Positions 9,516 to 20,880 of a DNA stretch of 64,000 nt are shown in pieces. A program made the translations under genes and the position numbers. The stretch is from Candidula unifasciata. Taxonomy: Eukaryota > Mollusca > Gastropoda > Stylommatophora > Geomitridae. Numbering within the stretch: position 1 is the stretch's first letter; each line of letters starts with the position of its first letter. The notes beneath the pieces are model-generated. The model was not told the origin of the DNA. It did no database searches and worked only from the letters and a program-made list of their open reading frames with translations. The stretch is from assembly GCA_905116865.2 (NCBI GenBank), contig CAJHNH020000217.1:459706-523705 (forward strand), given 5' to 3'.

Positions 9516-9755
9516 TCCGTAACTTCTTCACCGGTTGTAAACTCTGGCGAAGAGTTCTGGTTGTTGGTCTACTTCTAGATGTCAGTTTTGTTCCAGAACT
9601 TGAGTGTTGCGTGCACATCCGTTTTACAGACCTGGCCTTTTTGTATGCAGAATGTGTGTTCGTTGCCTCTCAGGGAGATGGACTCCAGCTTCAAAAAAAA
9701 AAAAAACTCTAAATAGTCGACTCTTACGACATGATTGTTAGTGAGGCCGTTGAGT
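9516..9755 (-). mobile_element. SINE-A, minus
   Basis: CACCGGTTGTAAACTCTGGC, TTGTTCCAGAACTTGAGTGT, TTTGTATGCAGAATG and CTCTTACGACATGATTG follow the SINE-A order in reverse orientation. A poly-A insertion (about 9694-9706) interrupts it. Confidence 0.85.
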
Positions 9756-9925
9756 CGTCACCCTCTTCCCACCCCTTGCAATAGGGTTCCGGCGGAAATA
9801 GGTAGATCTTCCAGAAACTTCGTTCAACTATCCAGCCATATATCACAGCTACAGTGGGACACACAAGAAAAAAAAACACCTGATGAATTAACCTGTAGTC
9901 TAGTGTAAGTGGGTACTGATGATGT

Positions 9926-10110
9926 CCCCCCCCCCCCCCCCCCAATCCATCAAGACACTACCTGGTACCCACCCGCTTCAGGCTGGGTCGATGCAGTGGA
10001 CAAGGTCACTTCTGAACCAAACAACCCACTTGATGCGGAATGGAACCCAAGAATTTAGGGTCGTAGGAGAGCACCTACCCATAGCGCAGCGGCCACGCCA
10101 AACTGAGTAC
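9926..10110 (-). mobile_element. SINE-E fragment next to poly-C
   Basis: A poly-C run (9927-9943) precedes CCTGGTACCCACCCGCTTCA and GGCTGGGTCGA. These match CCTGGTACCCACTTTAGGCT and GAGTCGA at 38850-38885. Family membership rests on this pair. Confidence 0.5.
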
Positions 10111-10214
10111 ATTTTAATTCATGAAATTGTCCATTGCCGATCTTGTTGGCGAAATAGACATGTTTTTCTATCAGCTGTGTCCGGGATCAAGCTGTACGAT
10201 AGATATCACTAATA

Positions 10215-10390
10215 CAGATTTCTGTTTTAGGGGTGGGTAGTTGGTCATGCGTCTCAGTGCACTTGTTCCCGTAACTAGGCGCTTTCGTCACACATGTTCT
10301 TGCAGCATGGCGCTGTCGTCGTTTAGAACTGACAGGTTTGATTCTCGGCCTGATTTGCGGGGCGTTTATAATGGCCTTGAATATGTTTAC
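10215..10390 (+). mobile_element. SINE-D head, plus
   Basis: TTCTGTTTTAGGGGTGGGTA through GACAGGTTTGATTCTCGGCC is the plus-strand counterpart of the reversed SINE-D heads at about 8510-8620. The B-box-like GGTTTGATTCTCGG is retained. Confidence 0.7.
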
Positions 10391-10484
10391 TTCTTTCAGT
10401 GAATTCCGACCAATGCATGTCTGTTTGGTTATATATTAATCAAAAACGATCGACAGATCAGAATTGTCATTTAGTTCAATGCTA

Positions 10485-10790
10485 GTCTTCCCAAGCAAAG
10501 TAGGTCACGTTCTATTTAGAAATGTGTTGGGCTTGTCTACTTTTCTACAGGTTACGGGTGTGCCGATCTTTTGTTTGCTTTCTGGAGCGTTTGCGTTTTG
10601 ATTCCGAAAAAGAGAATGCCTGTGACATAGGTTTCATCACTATGTAGAGGGGTTTTTGTGTTAGACCGAGTGTGTCGATGTTTTTTGAAGTGTCAACGCG
10701 CTGGCATGCTGAAATTCACAACATACGATATCAACGGCATGCGGAACACCCCCGTAACCTTGTGCTAAGGCCACGTTGCTCAAGGTCGAC
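10485..10790 (+). repeat. dispersed repeat F, copy 1
   Basis: This segment is the diverged reverse complement of 57795-58115. Shared blocks are GCTAGTCTTCCCAAGCAAAG, AAGAGAATGCCTGTGACATA, GATATCAACGG and ACCCCCGTAACCTTGTG. Type is unknown. I see no terminal inverted repeats. Confidence 0.7.
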
Positions 10791-11064
10791 CAATCAGAAG
10801 AGAGCAATGTGTAAGAGTATGTGAATGGGGAAAGTAACAGCGAACTAACAGAGTTGTCAAATTCTGATGGCGAAAACAATAGGAAAAGGCTAAGATTTTA
10901 ACAATCCCAACACTTGATAGAGGAGTCAAGTGAAATGGAAAGACTCTGTTCACGCGGGTGGTGCACCAGTCATATGGCCCTTAGCCTCATTTCTATAGAC
11001 CAATTGTGATTCGGTGGGTGGTGCAGCTGACATCATAACTACCGCTTTTTTTTTTTTTTTTTTA

Positions 11065-11501
11065 AAGGAGTCGTAGTATCCATTTTAGGCGGCAGTGACC
11101 TTGAACCAGGCCAGATCTTAAAAAGTTCATTCCGGTGAGCGTACAAGCGTTTAACCACTGAACCACTTCGGCTACCAGAAGGTCAAGAGGTTTGAGGTTT
11201 GAACAACGGAAAACATCATGGCACACGAGTAGTAATCCATAAGTGCTGCGTTCTCCTTTTAACTCAAGTCTGAGAAGAAGCTCAGCACAGTGCACAGGCT
11301 CTGTAGCACCGGCGAGGATTCTGAAATACTTTGGGTAGATTTATAACTCCAAATTTGTGCCCGGGCAGCACCGTTAGGCTACTCTTTTTCGATGTCCATC
11401 TGCCAAGGGATTTTTTTTTTACTAGTGCAACAATGCACACTGGCGTCCGATCTCATTACCCAGAGACCAGGGGGAATTACTAGAAGTCCAAGTCGATGCC
11501 T
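11065..11501 (-). mobile_element. SINE-C, minus, abutting a satellite
   Basis: GTGCACAGGCTCTGTAGCAC, GATTCTGAAATACTTTGGGT, GTGCCCGGGCAGCACCGTTA and ACTAGAAGTCCAAG match, reversed, the plus-strand SINE-C at 35163-35560. Most of the tRNA-like body is deleted, but the first bases of the head remain at the junction with the 53-bp satellite. A poly-T run (11045-11063) lies at its other side. Confidence 0.8.
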
Positions 11502-12506
11502 CGAGACCACGCAGCCCCCTGAGAAAGTCTAGAGAGACGAAGTAACCCCGACCTCAAGACCACGCAGCCCCCGGAGAAAGTCTAGAGAGACGAAGTAACC
11601 CCGACCTCGAGACCACGCAGCCCCCTGAGAAAGTCTAGAGAGACGAAGTAACCCCGACCTCGAGACCACGCAGCCCCCGGAGAAAGTCTAGAGAGACGAA
11701 GTAACCCCGACCTCGAGACCACGCAGCCCCCGGAGAAAGTCTAGAGAGACGAAGTAACCCCGACCTGTGACCACGCAGCCCCCGGAGAAAGTCTAGAGAG
11801 ACGAAGTAACCCCGACCTCGAGACCACGCAGCACCCTGAGAAAGTCTAGAGAGACGAAGTAACCCCGACCTCGAGACCACGCAGCCCCCTGAGAAAGTCT
11901 AGAGAGACGAAGTAACCCCGACCTCGAGACCACGCAGCCCCCTGAGAAAGTCTAGAGAGACGAAGTAACCCCGACCTCGAGACCACGCAGCCCCCTGAGA
12001 AAGTCTAGAGAGACGAAGTAACCCCGACCTCGAGACCACGCAGCCCCCGGAGAAAGTCTAGAGAGACGAAGTAACCCCGACCTCGAGACCACGCAGCCCC
12101 CTGAGAAAGTCTAGAGAGACGAAGTAACCCCGACCTCGAGACCACGCAGCCCCGCTGAGAAAGTCTAGAGAGACGAAGTAACCCCGACCTCGAGACCACG
12201 CAGCCCCCTGAGAAAGTCTAGAGAGACGAAGTAACCCCGACCTCGAGACCACGCAGCCCCCTGAGAAAGTCTAGAGAGACGAAGTAACCCCGACCTCGAG
12301 ACCACGCAGCCCCCGGAGAAAGTCTAGAGAGACGAAGTAACCCCGACCTCGAGACCACGCAGCCCCCGGAGAAAGTCTAGAGAGACGAAGTAACCCCGAC
12401 CTCGAGACCACGCAGCCCCCGGAGAAAGTCTAGAGAGACGAAGTAACCCCGACCTCGAGACCACGCAGCCCCCTGAGAAAGTCTAGAGAGACGAAGTAAC
12501 CCCGAC
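11502..12506. repeat. 53-bp satellite array, 19 copies
   Basis: CGAGACCACGCAGCCCCC recurs every 53 bases from 11502 to 12506 with very low divergence. The main polymorphism is CCCTGAG versus CCCGGAG. One copy has CTGTGACC and one has an extra base. Since 53 is not a multiple of three, the short open frames here shift frame each copy and are not genes. On the minus strand each unit carries GGGCTGCGTGGTCTCGAGG, nearly the 5' head of SINE-C. Confidence 0.97.
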
Positions 12507-13089
12507 AAAAGTACTGACCGTGAAGAGTAGACGTGGTTGAGATCGATTATCATTGCAGTCGGGTCACCCCATACTTGCTCCGTTCCTGTGCTAGCAAAAT
12601 CAAATGAAATGTCCTTCTCTGTCCATCGGCAATTGGTTGGCCGGTGAACGACTTTGTCGCCAGACGGAAATTATTTGGGTAATCTCCGTTGATTGCATCA
12701 ACAGCGCAGGAGTAATTGTCAGGGCTTTTAGTGGCGTGCAGTGATAAGCCATTTTATATGGCGCACATAACATAGTTATAACTTCAAGCTTCCCTTTCAG
12801 GTATGCTGGTTGAATGTAACCATTTAGGGGAGAGTGGGGGGGGGGGGGAGAGTCCCATTTGAGGGGGGAAAAGTGAACAAACAATGAGTCCCAGCACAAT
12901 CCAGAAATATGCACACGTAGCAAATGCACAAGGCATTTGCTAGAGGTGCCAAAGTCAACATCGCCACCAGACATGCTCCACAATCCAAACTCCCAATCTT
13001 ACCCCACTAACTTACACATTTTTAGGCAAAAATGGGCGAGGGAAGGGTTTCAAGTCTCTTGAGTTCCATCAACCGCCCCTCCCCCTCAA
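12507..13089. other. no gene recognised
   Basis: Unique-looking sequence with a poly-G run at about 12836-12848. Open frames have no recognisable motif. Confidence 0.5.
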
Positions 13090-13510
13090 CAGCAGTACTA
13101 TAACAGGGTTAAGAAGCCACACATAACCACTAGTAGGTCATGGTATAACCTAGGTTTAGTGTGGCACTTTTTCGTTATAAAGTAACCTGCTTCTTGCCTT
13201 CTCGACCATAGACATATCGCACTGTTGAAGAATTTATCTGATGTCATCTTTCCATTATGTTCTTGGTCTACCTTGTGTTCTTCTCCTCTTTTAGTGAATG
13301 GAATGGCGTCACAAGGCATTCTCTCTACGCGAGAAAGCCATTTGTTTTGCTTTGTATGTAATTATTTGCAATTTAGAATAGGTTTTGCGCGGATGTTTTT
13401 TTTTTTTTTAAAGACTTTAATCCTGATTTAATTTCTTCTACCTTCAGCCCTTCTCGGACATCTCATTTCCATGGTTACTGGTTATTCCGTTTATATCTTG
13501 TAGTTTCAGT
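13090..13510 (-). pseudogene. LINE-C 3' fragment
   Basis: Minus-strand translation gives pieces of the post-RT region: VTMEMRC, then MPCDAIPFTKRGEE, DKFFNSAICLWSRRQEAG, with stops and shifts. These parallel MPCDIIPYKAYMEREE and NSTLCLWSRRPEE at 28085-28495. It is a truncated, dead copy. Confidence 0.7.
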
Positions 13511-13857
13511 AGCTGTCAGTCAGTAGCATGTCTTTTGCAGAACCTTGCTCCTGTAGCAACCCTTTCGAAAACTTCTCAAACACAAACAAGATGTCCTGCT
13601 TCCGATACACCCATCTGAAGATCATCCGCCACATCCTGCACCCATCCTTTCTTTTGCCTTCCTCTTCCTATCTTCCCAGGTATATACCCTATCTCCCCCC
13701 CCCCCCCCCCCAATTATTGTTCTTTCCAAACTTTCGTGACGTTTCAAGTGACTAGAATATTTAAATTTTTATGTGTTGTATCATTTTTAAAATCCAACCT
13801 TCTTCAATATTCATTTCTTGAAGTATGGATGTATTTGTTTTTTTTCTTTACGCAAGT
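13511..13857. other. no gene recognised
   Basis: Pyrimidine-rich sequence with a poly-C run at about 13696-13711. Nothing recognisable otherwise. Confidence 0.5.
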
Positions 13858-15536
13858 AATCAACCCAGAAAAGGCAACGGTCCTGTGGTGTTCTTTGGAC
13901 AACAGGATTGTTAGAGCTGATGTTCCCAGACTCAAAAAAAAAAAAAAAATGGCAGGAACATCAAAAGAGACAGCAGACTGCGTACCTGGGAATCACCTGT
14001 GACAGAAGTTTGTCTTTCAGGGATCATAAAGAGGGGGTTTTGACAAGGTCTAAATGCACTAAAGATTATGGCAGCGATGAACATGGAGCAGAGTATGCTT
14101 TTCACACTTTACCAGCACTCAATCATCCCAGCGATTGATTATGGATTGGGGTTACTCACTGTCTCGAAGAGTCAGCAAGAGAAACTGGGGCGCATACAGA
14201 ATGAAGCTATACGGTTGATCCTGGGTTGTACAGAGACACTCCGATTGTGTGCATGCGATACATCCTTGCATTGCCGACTACTGCAGATAGTCCGAAGGTT
14301 CTGCAGGCTAAGTCATACCTCGTAGCTGCAGATAGGGAACACCCTCTGTATGAAGCTTTGGCTGCAGGCAAGAGTCAGAGGCTGAAAAATGAAAATCGTG
14401 GATGGCTAAAGTTAAAGTTAGTTGCATATACTTTACAGGACGTTGCAGAACCAACCCTAACATCCCCTGGCTGTTGTGTGGTTTCTCTAGGCAATTTACA
14501 TCCAGTAGTTTGTCATTGCTCCCTGGACGGTCGGCTTTCTTGATACCACTGTCGAAACCAACGCAAGGCGCATTGCCCGCAGCTGGGATCGAACCTGGCA
14601 TCCCGGCATTACGAAGCTAAGCGTTCGCATCGACTTAGCCACAGAGCCGACGGATGGCTAAAGCAGAAGACAAATAAGACAAGTATGGATGCTCGAGAAC
14701 ATTGGGCGAGGAGAGGAGTGGGTCAGAGTACCAGCGGGAAAGTCTGACCTGTGTAGGGTTATGATCACATTGGACCAAGTGTGCAAAGAGGGGCCAGCGT
14801 GTGCTACGGAGGCTAAAGTCCAACAATTGATTCACGACAATTCACGCCCAGGTGATCTGATTATCTCTAAACAGATGGTTCAGTGTTGAGAGGAAAGAGA
14901 AGTGCCTGGGCGTTCGTAGCGAAAGCCAGTGGAAAGTCTTTAGTGCAAGACAGACTAGTATATGACACCACAACATCTAGAATGAGAATGGAGGTGGAAG
15001 CGGCAACTGCAGCTCTCTGGTGGCTAGAGAACAAGATGCCTACACATGTCGTAATTTTAAGACTCCGAATGCATGCTGAAAAAGGTAAAGACAGGGATGC
15101 TTCGAGCAAAGTAGCTAGCTTCACTGGAAGGTCACGGGTGGTGAGCATAATTTTGATTTAGTCTCCAGGATATGCCGGCGTGGTAGGTAATGAACAGGCA
15201 GACAGATTGACTGGATCCGCACCACTGGGTGGTGAATTGACACATGACAAGGCAGATGTGGTCAAGGCCCTTTGGGAACAAGCAACAGAATCAGTAGAGA
15301 AAGAAGATTATTATAACCTGGGGAGAATGAGGCGCTGGGTGTAACCAAAGGGTCTGGCTGGCTCACTACACTCAGAGAAAAGGCAAGACGGACTTTTGAT
15401 TTTGATCGGTACCATCAGTATTAGAACTGCGATGTCTGATGAAGATGAGGACGAAGAATGCATGGGAATGCCCCGAGAGCTGTTATGTCAATTCTTGACT
15501 CAACCTAGCTCATCTCAACTCAGCTGATGAAACTTG
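13858..15536 (+). pseudogene. LINE-A relic: RT C-terminus and RNase H
   Basis: Frame fragments read INPEKATVLWCSLDNRI, YLGITCDRSLSFRDH, SIIPAIDYGLGLL and RIQNEAIRLILGCTETL, which are typical of the end of a non-LTR retrotransposon RT. RNase H-like pieces follow (MRMEVEAATAALWWLENK, then PGYAGVVGNEQADRLTGSA). Frames shift repeatedly and a SINE-B copy interrupts it at 14412-14651. RNase H downstream of RT is a feature of I-type and related LINE clades. The clade assignment is inference. The upstream endonuclease and RT core are absent. Confidence 0.85.
14412..14651 (-). mobile_element. intact tRNA-derived SINE-B inserted in LINE-A
   Basis: GGATGGCTAAAG occurs at 14400-14411 and 14652-14663, a 12-bp target-site duplication inside LINE-A. 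Read on the minus strand the 240-bp insert starts with a tRNA-like head: GCTCTGTGGCTAAGTCGATG (A-box region) and GGTTCGATCCCAGC (B box). It ends with CAACGTCCTGTAAAGTATAT and an AGTTAACTTTAAC-like tail. The 15.7-kb LINE-A duplicate, which lacks the insert at this point, confirms the empty site. Confidence 0.93.
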
Positions 15537-16040
15537 AATGCTTACAGAATGAAGCCATGAAGTAATTCTGGAATGAACAAGAGATACCCCGGTAGTATGT
15601 ATGCGATATATACTTGCACTGCCTACTATTGCAGATAGGCTCAGAGTTCTGCAAGGAAAGTCATATCTCAGAGTAGTTGCGGACAAGAGACACCTCCTGT
15701 ATGAAGTCCTGGATAGAGCTAAGGGTCACAGACTGAAAAGACGGAAGTCTTGGATGGCGCAAGCTGAAGACACAATTTGACATGTGTGAATGCTTACAGA
15801 ATGAAGCCATGAAGTAATTCTGGGATGAACAAGAGATACCCCGGTAGTATGTATGCGATATATACTTGCACTGCCTACTATTGCAGATAGGCTCAGAGTT
15901 CTGCAAGGAAAGTCATATCTCAGAGTAGTTGCGGACAAGAGGCACCTCCTGTATGAAGTCCTGGATAGAGCTAAGGGTCACAGACTGAAAAGACGGAAGT
16001 CTTGGATGGCGCAAGCTGAAGACACAATTTGACATGTGTG
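15537..16040 (+). repeat. 252-bp tandem duplication within LINE-A
   Basis: AATGCTTACAGAATGAAGCC begins at 15537 and again at 15789. The two 252-bp copies are almost identical across their length (differences such as TGGAATG/TGGGATG and GAGAC/GAGGC). Each corresponds to the LINE-A segment around QNEA...RDTP and RYILALPTIAD. The duplication is recent relative to the decay of the LINE. Confidence 0.95.
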
Positions 16041-16840
16041 AGAGCTTGATAAATTTAGGCGTGGAGAGGAGTGGGTCAAGGTGTCCGATCATGTTGCAGA
16101 CTTGTCTAGGGTTCTAATCACTTTGGGACGTGAGTGCAGGGACTGGCCAGCTGGTGCTGCAGAATCAGAAATTCAACAAATGGTGATGTGATTGTCTGTA
16201 CATATGGCTCTGTGTTGAGGGGCAGGAGAAGTGCTTGGGGGTTCATAGCGAAGGCGAATGGACGTCGCTTGGTGTAACAAAGCATGGCATATAATTTCAC
16301 AATGTCCTGTGTGAGAATGGAGGTGGAGGCAGTCACTGCTGCCTTTCGCTGTCTTGAGAATCAGCTGTACACACATGCCGTCATTGTAACTGACTCACAG
16401 AGCATGTTGAGAAAGGTGGAGACAAAAATGTCCGTGCAGAGTGGCAGGTATCCCTTTAAATGTCCCGGCTTGTTAGCATCCTTTGGATATTTTTTTTCAG
16501 GTGATGGCAGTGTGTTGGAGAATGAGCAGGTAGATAGACTGCCAGGTTCTGCACGACTTGGTGGTGAACCGATATATGACAAGATGGATGTTGTGAGGGC
16601 CCTTTTGGAGCGAGTAAACAGTGCCGAGGCACATATAGATTTTTACGGTCTGGGGAGAATGGCAATGCGACGAGTTACAAGGGTATCTGGCCGACACTAA
16701 GACACTCAGGGAAAAGGCGAGACGGATATACAATCAGTTACTGGTACCATCTGAATTTAAACTCTTCGCTTGCTGCTGAAGATGGGGACGGTGCGCTTAT
16801 GGGGGTGTCCCGAGTGCAGTGATGTCAATTCTTAATTCAA
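16041..16840 (+). pseudogene. LINE-A second copy, RNase H part
   Basis: Plus-strand frames contain MEVEAVTAAFRCLENQ, THAVIVTDSQSMLRKVE (the TDS is an RNase H catalytic-region motif), ENEQVDRLPGSARLGGEP and a terminal LLLKMGTVRLWGCPECSD. Stops separate them. It continues the duplicated block at 15537-16040 and is a second, offset copy of the same family. Confidence 0.83.
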
Positions 16841-17040
16841 AATTCACCAACATTAAACATTAACAAGCATATGCACAGACTTAGTCCAAGAAGTTCACAC
16901 TGTGCCCACATGCGCTGTGTGTACACACCGAAAGAAAATATCCTGCAAGACTGTCGCCTGTACAGACCAACAAGAAAGGAGTCCTGGCAAAATGAGTCAT
17001 CATGCTCAAAGCTGTATGGAACTAAAGAGGAAAGTTGACA

Positions 17041-18520
17041 ATTTTTTCACAAGAACTGGTCTGTCGGTGTAAACCAGGGAAGCTATGACTAGAAGAAGTA
17101 CTATTGCTTTTGAGTGTACTTCCTCTGAGTGTCGAGGGAAATCTAAGATCCTACTTCGTGCTCTTCTGGCTGCTTCGACCAGAGACACATCCTGGTGCTG
17201 TAGAGTTTCTCGGATGTTATCTTCCCAGGTTGTTCTTAGTTTAACTCCTGCTCTACGTCCCTCTTCTCTTTTGGTATATGACTTGTAAGGTATATCATCA
17301 GGAGGCATTCGCTCCAAGTGGGCAAACCATTTGATTTGCCGTCTTTGTATGTAATTTAGAACTGGTTCTGTGACGACTTTTTCTCTTATGACCTTATTCC
17401 TGATCTTATCCCTTCTGATCACTTCTATAGTCTTTCTTAGACACCTTATCTCCATGGTTACTATTTTTTTTTTCTTGTGAGTGACCACGTCTGGCATTGA
17501 CAGCATATGGTGGGAATGAATATGCTTTGTATGAGATGTTTCTTTGTGCAGACTGGGATTGCCTTATGCTGTAAAGGAGAAGGGGAAGGGGTGGGGGGGG
17601 GGGGATAGCTGTCACAATACTTGGCCTGCTTTACTGCATTGAATGTCAATTTATTCCTCCAATTTACCCTCTTCAGTGAATGTTGTTTCAAGATATTTGA
17701 ATTCAGATGCCTGTTTAATGTATGTTTGCTCTAATGCTATGTTTAAATCCTGCTTCTTTCTTCCTAGTGACATTACTTCTGTCTTTCCGATGCTGATTTT
17801 CCTATTATTTGATTTACATTCTTCATTTATGAATGTGAGATGCTGTTTTAGATTCATGACTGTATCTGCAATCAAGGCCTAGTCATTAGCGAAGAGAAAG
17901 TAATTCGTTGATGTTACTAATATTTTCGTTCCTGGGCTTATACTGTCAATGTAGGTGATAAACAGGAGTTGTGATAAGACACATCCCTGTGTTACTCCAG
18001 ATGTTAGTTTGAATGGTTTAGATGTTACCTGATTTATTCTAACTACGCTTCCACAATCGCTATATAAGCTTATGCTAACTTAAATAAGATGTTGACTTAT
18101 TGATCCATTGCTTTCCAATTTTTGTCTATCGACCCTTTCGAAGCTTTTTCCTGGTTTTCTAATGCTACAAGTAAGTTCTGATCATATTCGATGTTTTTTT
18201 TTACTGTTTAAGTGTAAAGATTGCATCTGTGCAGCTTCTATTTCTTATGAAACACACCTGTGCTTCTGTCAGCTGTGGATCTATCACTGGTCGCAGCTTT
18301 GTTTCTATCATCTTAGCGCACATTTTCCCAACTTAAAAGAGAGATGCCTCGGTATTGATTGCATTCTCTTTAAATTGTGTTTCGTAAAACCTCCTGTTCC
18401 TATGTTTTATAGTTATTCAGGTGACACCCTGGTCTTGGTGCTAGTATCTAAGATTTCTTCTCTTTTTGTGCTACTCGTCGATACAGACCTCTGTAGAAAC
18501 GTTCAGTTATCTCACTGCAT
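17041..18520 (-). pseudogene. LINE-C relic: reverse transcriptase and C-terminus
   Basis: Read downward on the minus strand: a YRGISLL segment, EAQVCFIRNRSCTDAIFTL, SGVTQGCVLSQLLF (RT motif GxxQGxxLSPxLF), FLFANDxALIADT in place of the YADD box, ISIGKTEVMSLGRKKQ, EFKYLETTFTEEGKLE, then a basic region ending WEDNIRETLQHQ. These are in canonical RT order. An in-frame stop sits next to the decayed catalytic box, and frameshifts occur. It resembles RTE/Jockey-type LINEs and is dead. Confidence 0.88.
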
Positions 18521-18584
18521 GCGCCCCCTCCCTTCACCCCGCGTTGATCTTCTCAGTCGTTCTGTATTTAATTAATTCATCCAC

Positions 18585-18850
18585 ACACATACACGCGCGC
18601 GCGCGCCCACGCACACACACACAAACAAACAGACACATATACACACACTCACACACACAAACACACACACACACACTCTCTCACACACACACATATAAAC
18701 ACACACACTCTCACACACACACATACACGCAGGTCTAGCCCGATATGCTTACTACGTCTGATGGCGTGGACAGTGGTCCTTTACGTTAAAATGTATGTGT
18801 GTGTGTGCGCGTGTGTGTGTGTATACATCATTGTAAATATATATATATAA
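18585..18850. repeat. (CA)n / (TG)n / (TA)n tracts
   Basis: Dense imperfect CA repeats (18585-18730), then GTGTGTGTGCGCG (about 18797-18822) and a short TA run (18838-18848). Confidence 0.93.
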
Positions 18851-19073
18851 GTGGTCGGAATTCGAGTCACACGACTTGCACTCGAGTGCGACCTCAGTCG
18901 CGTAATTAACGATTTGCAACACGACCTTGGTGTTTTGCCAGCCACTTGCAGTTCGTTTAGCTACTTGCAGCGTCGACGACTTCTTAGGCTGACAAACTGA
19001 CCTGTTTTTGTAGTTACTGTTGTTGTTGTTGCTTCCAAATACAACCCAGAACTGCTGGTCAATAACAAGGCAC

Positions 19074-19160
19074 GGATGTACACGCAAAACTCAGGCTCTG
19101 GCACCAAACCGAACAACCAGCACATTCCACAGGAGTTTACAGCCGGTGAACAAAACAAAA
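19074..19160 (+). mobile_element. SINE-A 3' fragment
   Basis: GGATGTACACGCAAAACTCA, GAACAACCAGCACATTCC and TTTACAGCCGGTGAAC match the 3' third of SINE-A, truncated at the 5' side. Confidence 0.75.
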
Positions 19161-19529
19161 GTACTAAGAAACTCCAGCAGCCCTTTGTCAATATTTAAGT
19201 AAAAAAAAAAAAAGTAAAATGATTGTTTGCTATTGACTATAGGGATTACTAATTACTGTTCGCATTGGCTACCTTTACACGGGCACATGAAAGCCATTAA
19301 AAAGCGGAACCCCAGAAAGGGCCCACCCTTGACCTGGTTCCATGTTCAAACTGGGTCGCGTGGCCGGTCAAGTGCAGATTTGTCTGTGTCGAGTTCCCCG
19401 ACCATCAAGGCCGGGCCGATTTTGGCGTCTAGTGGCTGTAAATTCTGGCAGATGGTGAAGTGGTTCTATTTTAACTGTTAAGTCTGTTTAGGAGGTTATT
19501 GTAAAATAACGCAGCGACTGTAAAATATT
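19161..19529. other. no gene recognised
   Basis: Contains a poly-A run (19201-19213) and unique sequence without motif. Confidence 0.5.
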
Positions 19530-19704
19530 CTTCTTCTTCTTCTTCTTTCTTCTTCTTTCTTCTTCTTCTTCTTCTTCTTCTCTTATTCTTCTTCTTCTTC
19601 TTCTTCTTCTTCTTCTTCTTCTTCTTCTTCTTCTTCTTCTTCTTCTTCTCTTCTCTCTTCTTCTTCTTCTTCTTCTTCTTCTTTCTTCTTCTTCTTCTTC
19701 TTCT

Positions 19705-19735
<31 letters not shown>

Positions 19736-19745
19736 TCTTTCTTTT
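19530..19745. repeat. (TTC)n microsatellite
   Basis: About 215 bp of TTC with occasional TTTC or TTCC interruptions. The Glu/Arg/Lys-rich minus-strand frames are artefacts. Confidence 0.97.
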
Positions 19746-19899
19746 CTTGTATGTATATGGGTGTGTGTATGCACGCGCTGGTTTTTGCATATTACAACTC
19801 ATGCTTCTGTGTTCTTTTATAATATTCATAATATGCATGTCATCATATGATCATAACATGCTTTATTAGGAAAATACAACTGCTGTGCGAAAGATGGTT

Positions 19900-20002
19900 G
19901 ACTGGAAGGGCCGAATGTAAGACGGGCCTACGTGCCCAATTTGAGCTCCTTTGAAAATAAAGTTCGTTCGTTCGTTCGGTCGTTCGTTCGTTCGTTCGTT
20001 CG

Positions 20003-20065
<63 letters not shown>

Positions 20066-20095
20066 ACATTCACGGCTGTAAATGCTAAAATTCCC
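19900..20095. repeat. (TTCG)n then (TTC)n, ending in a SINE-A tail
   Basis: GGGCCTACGTGCCCAATTTG and CTCCTTTGAAAATAAAG lead into (TTCG)n at 19965-20001, like the 3' tail of a LINE or SINE. A (TTC)n run (20005-20064) follows and joins ACATTCACGGCTGTAAATGC, the 3' end of a minus-strand SINE-A. The TTC run is therefore an expanded SINE tail. Confidence 0.75.
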
Positions 20096-20385
20096 ATTAA
20101 TAATTGGATTTCGCAGCAAAATTATTTCTATAGGATGAAGTTATCAGTTCCGCACAAAATCTAAGCGTTAGGGCATCTCTGAAAGTCTGCATTGTTACTG
20201 TCGTTCACCTCTTCGGGGCCTATCTAACGTACTCACTAGGACACGATGGGTAACAGTAAAGAATGTCACTGAAAGACCAAAGACAACTGAAAGTGCTCCC
20301 GAGTTATAATCACCGTACTGTGAGTTGCAAAGAACACGAGTTAGGATCCCTGTCTTTCTCTTTTCCCCACACAGCCAATCTTGTT

Positions 20386-20496
<111 letters not shown>

Positions 20497-20815
20497 TGTA
20501 TCTCTATGCTATCTTTTCTGCTTTTACCCATTGTCCTCACTCCCTGTAGCTTCTCCGTTCTTCTAATCCCCCTCACTGTCCCCCCCCCCCCTTACCATTT
20601 TTGACTGCTACCTTTACCTTATCGCCTCTTTCTCTTCGATTCTCACTCGCCTCTGTCTTTCTGAGTCTATTTTTTCTCTTTGTCTTTTGTTCACTTATAC
20701 CCCCCCCCCCCGCCCTTCTCATTCCCCTCCAGTAACTTCCTACCCTCTCTTTGTATTCATTCGCTGTCTCTCCTTCTCATTTTCTTTTCCCCCTTCTTCG
20801 TTTTATTCATCTCCT

Positions 20816-20818
<3 letters not shown>

Positions 20819-20880
<62 letters not shown>

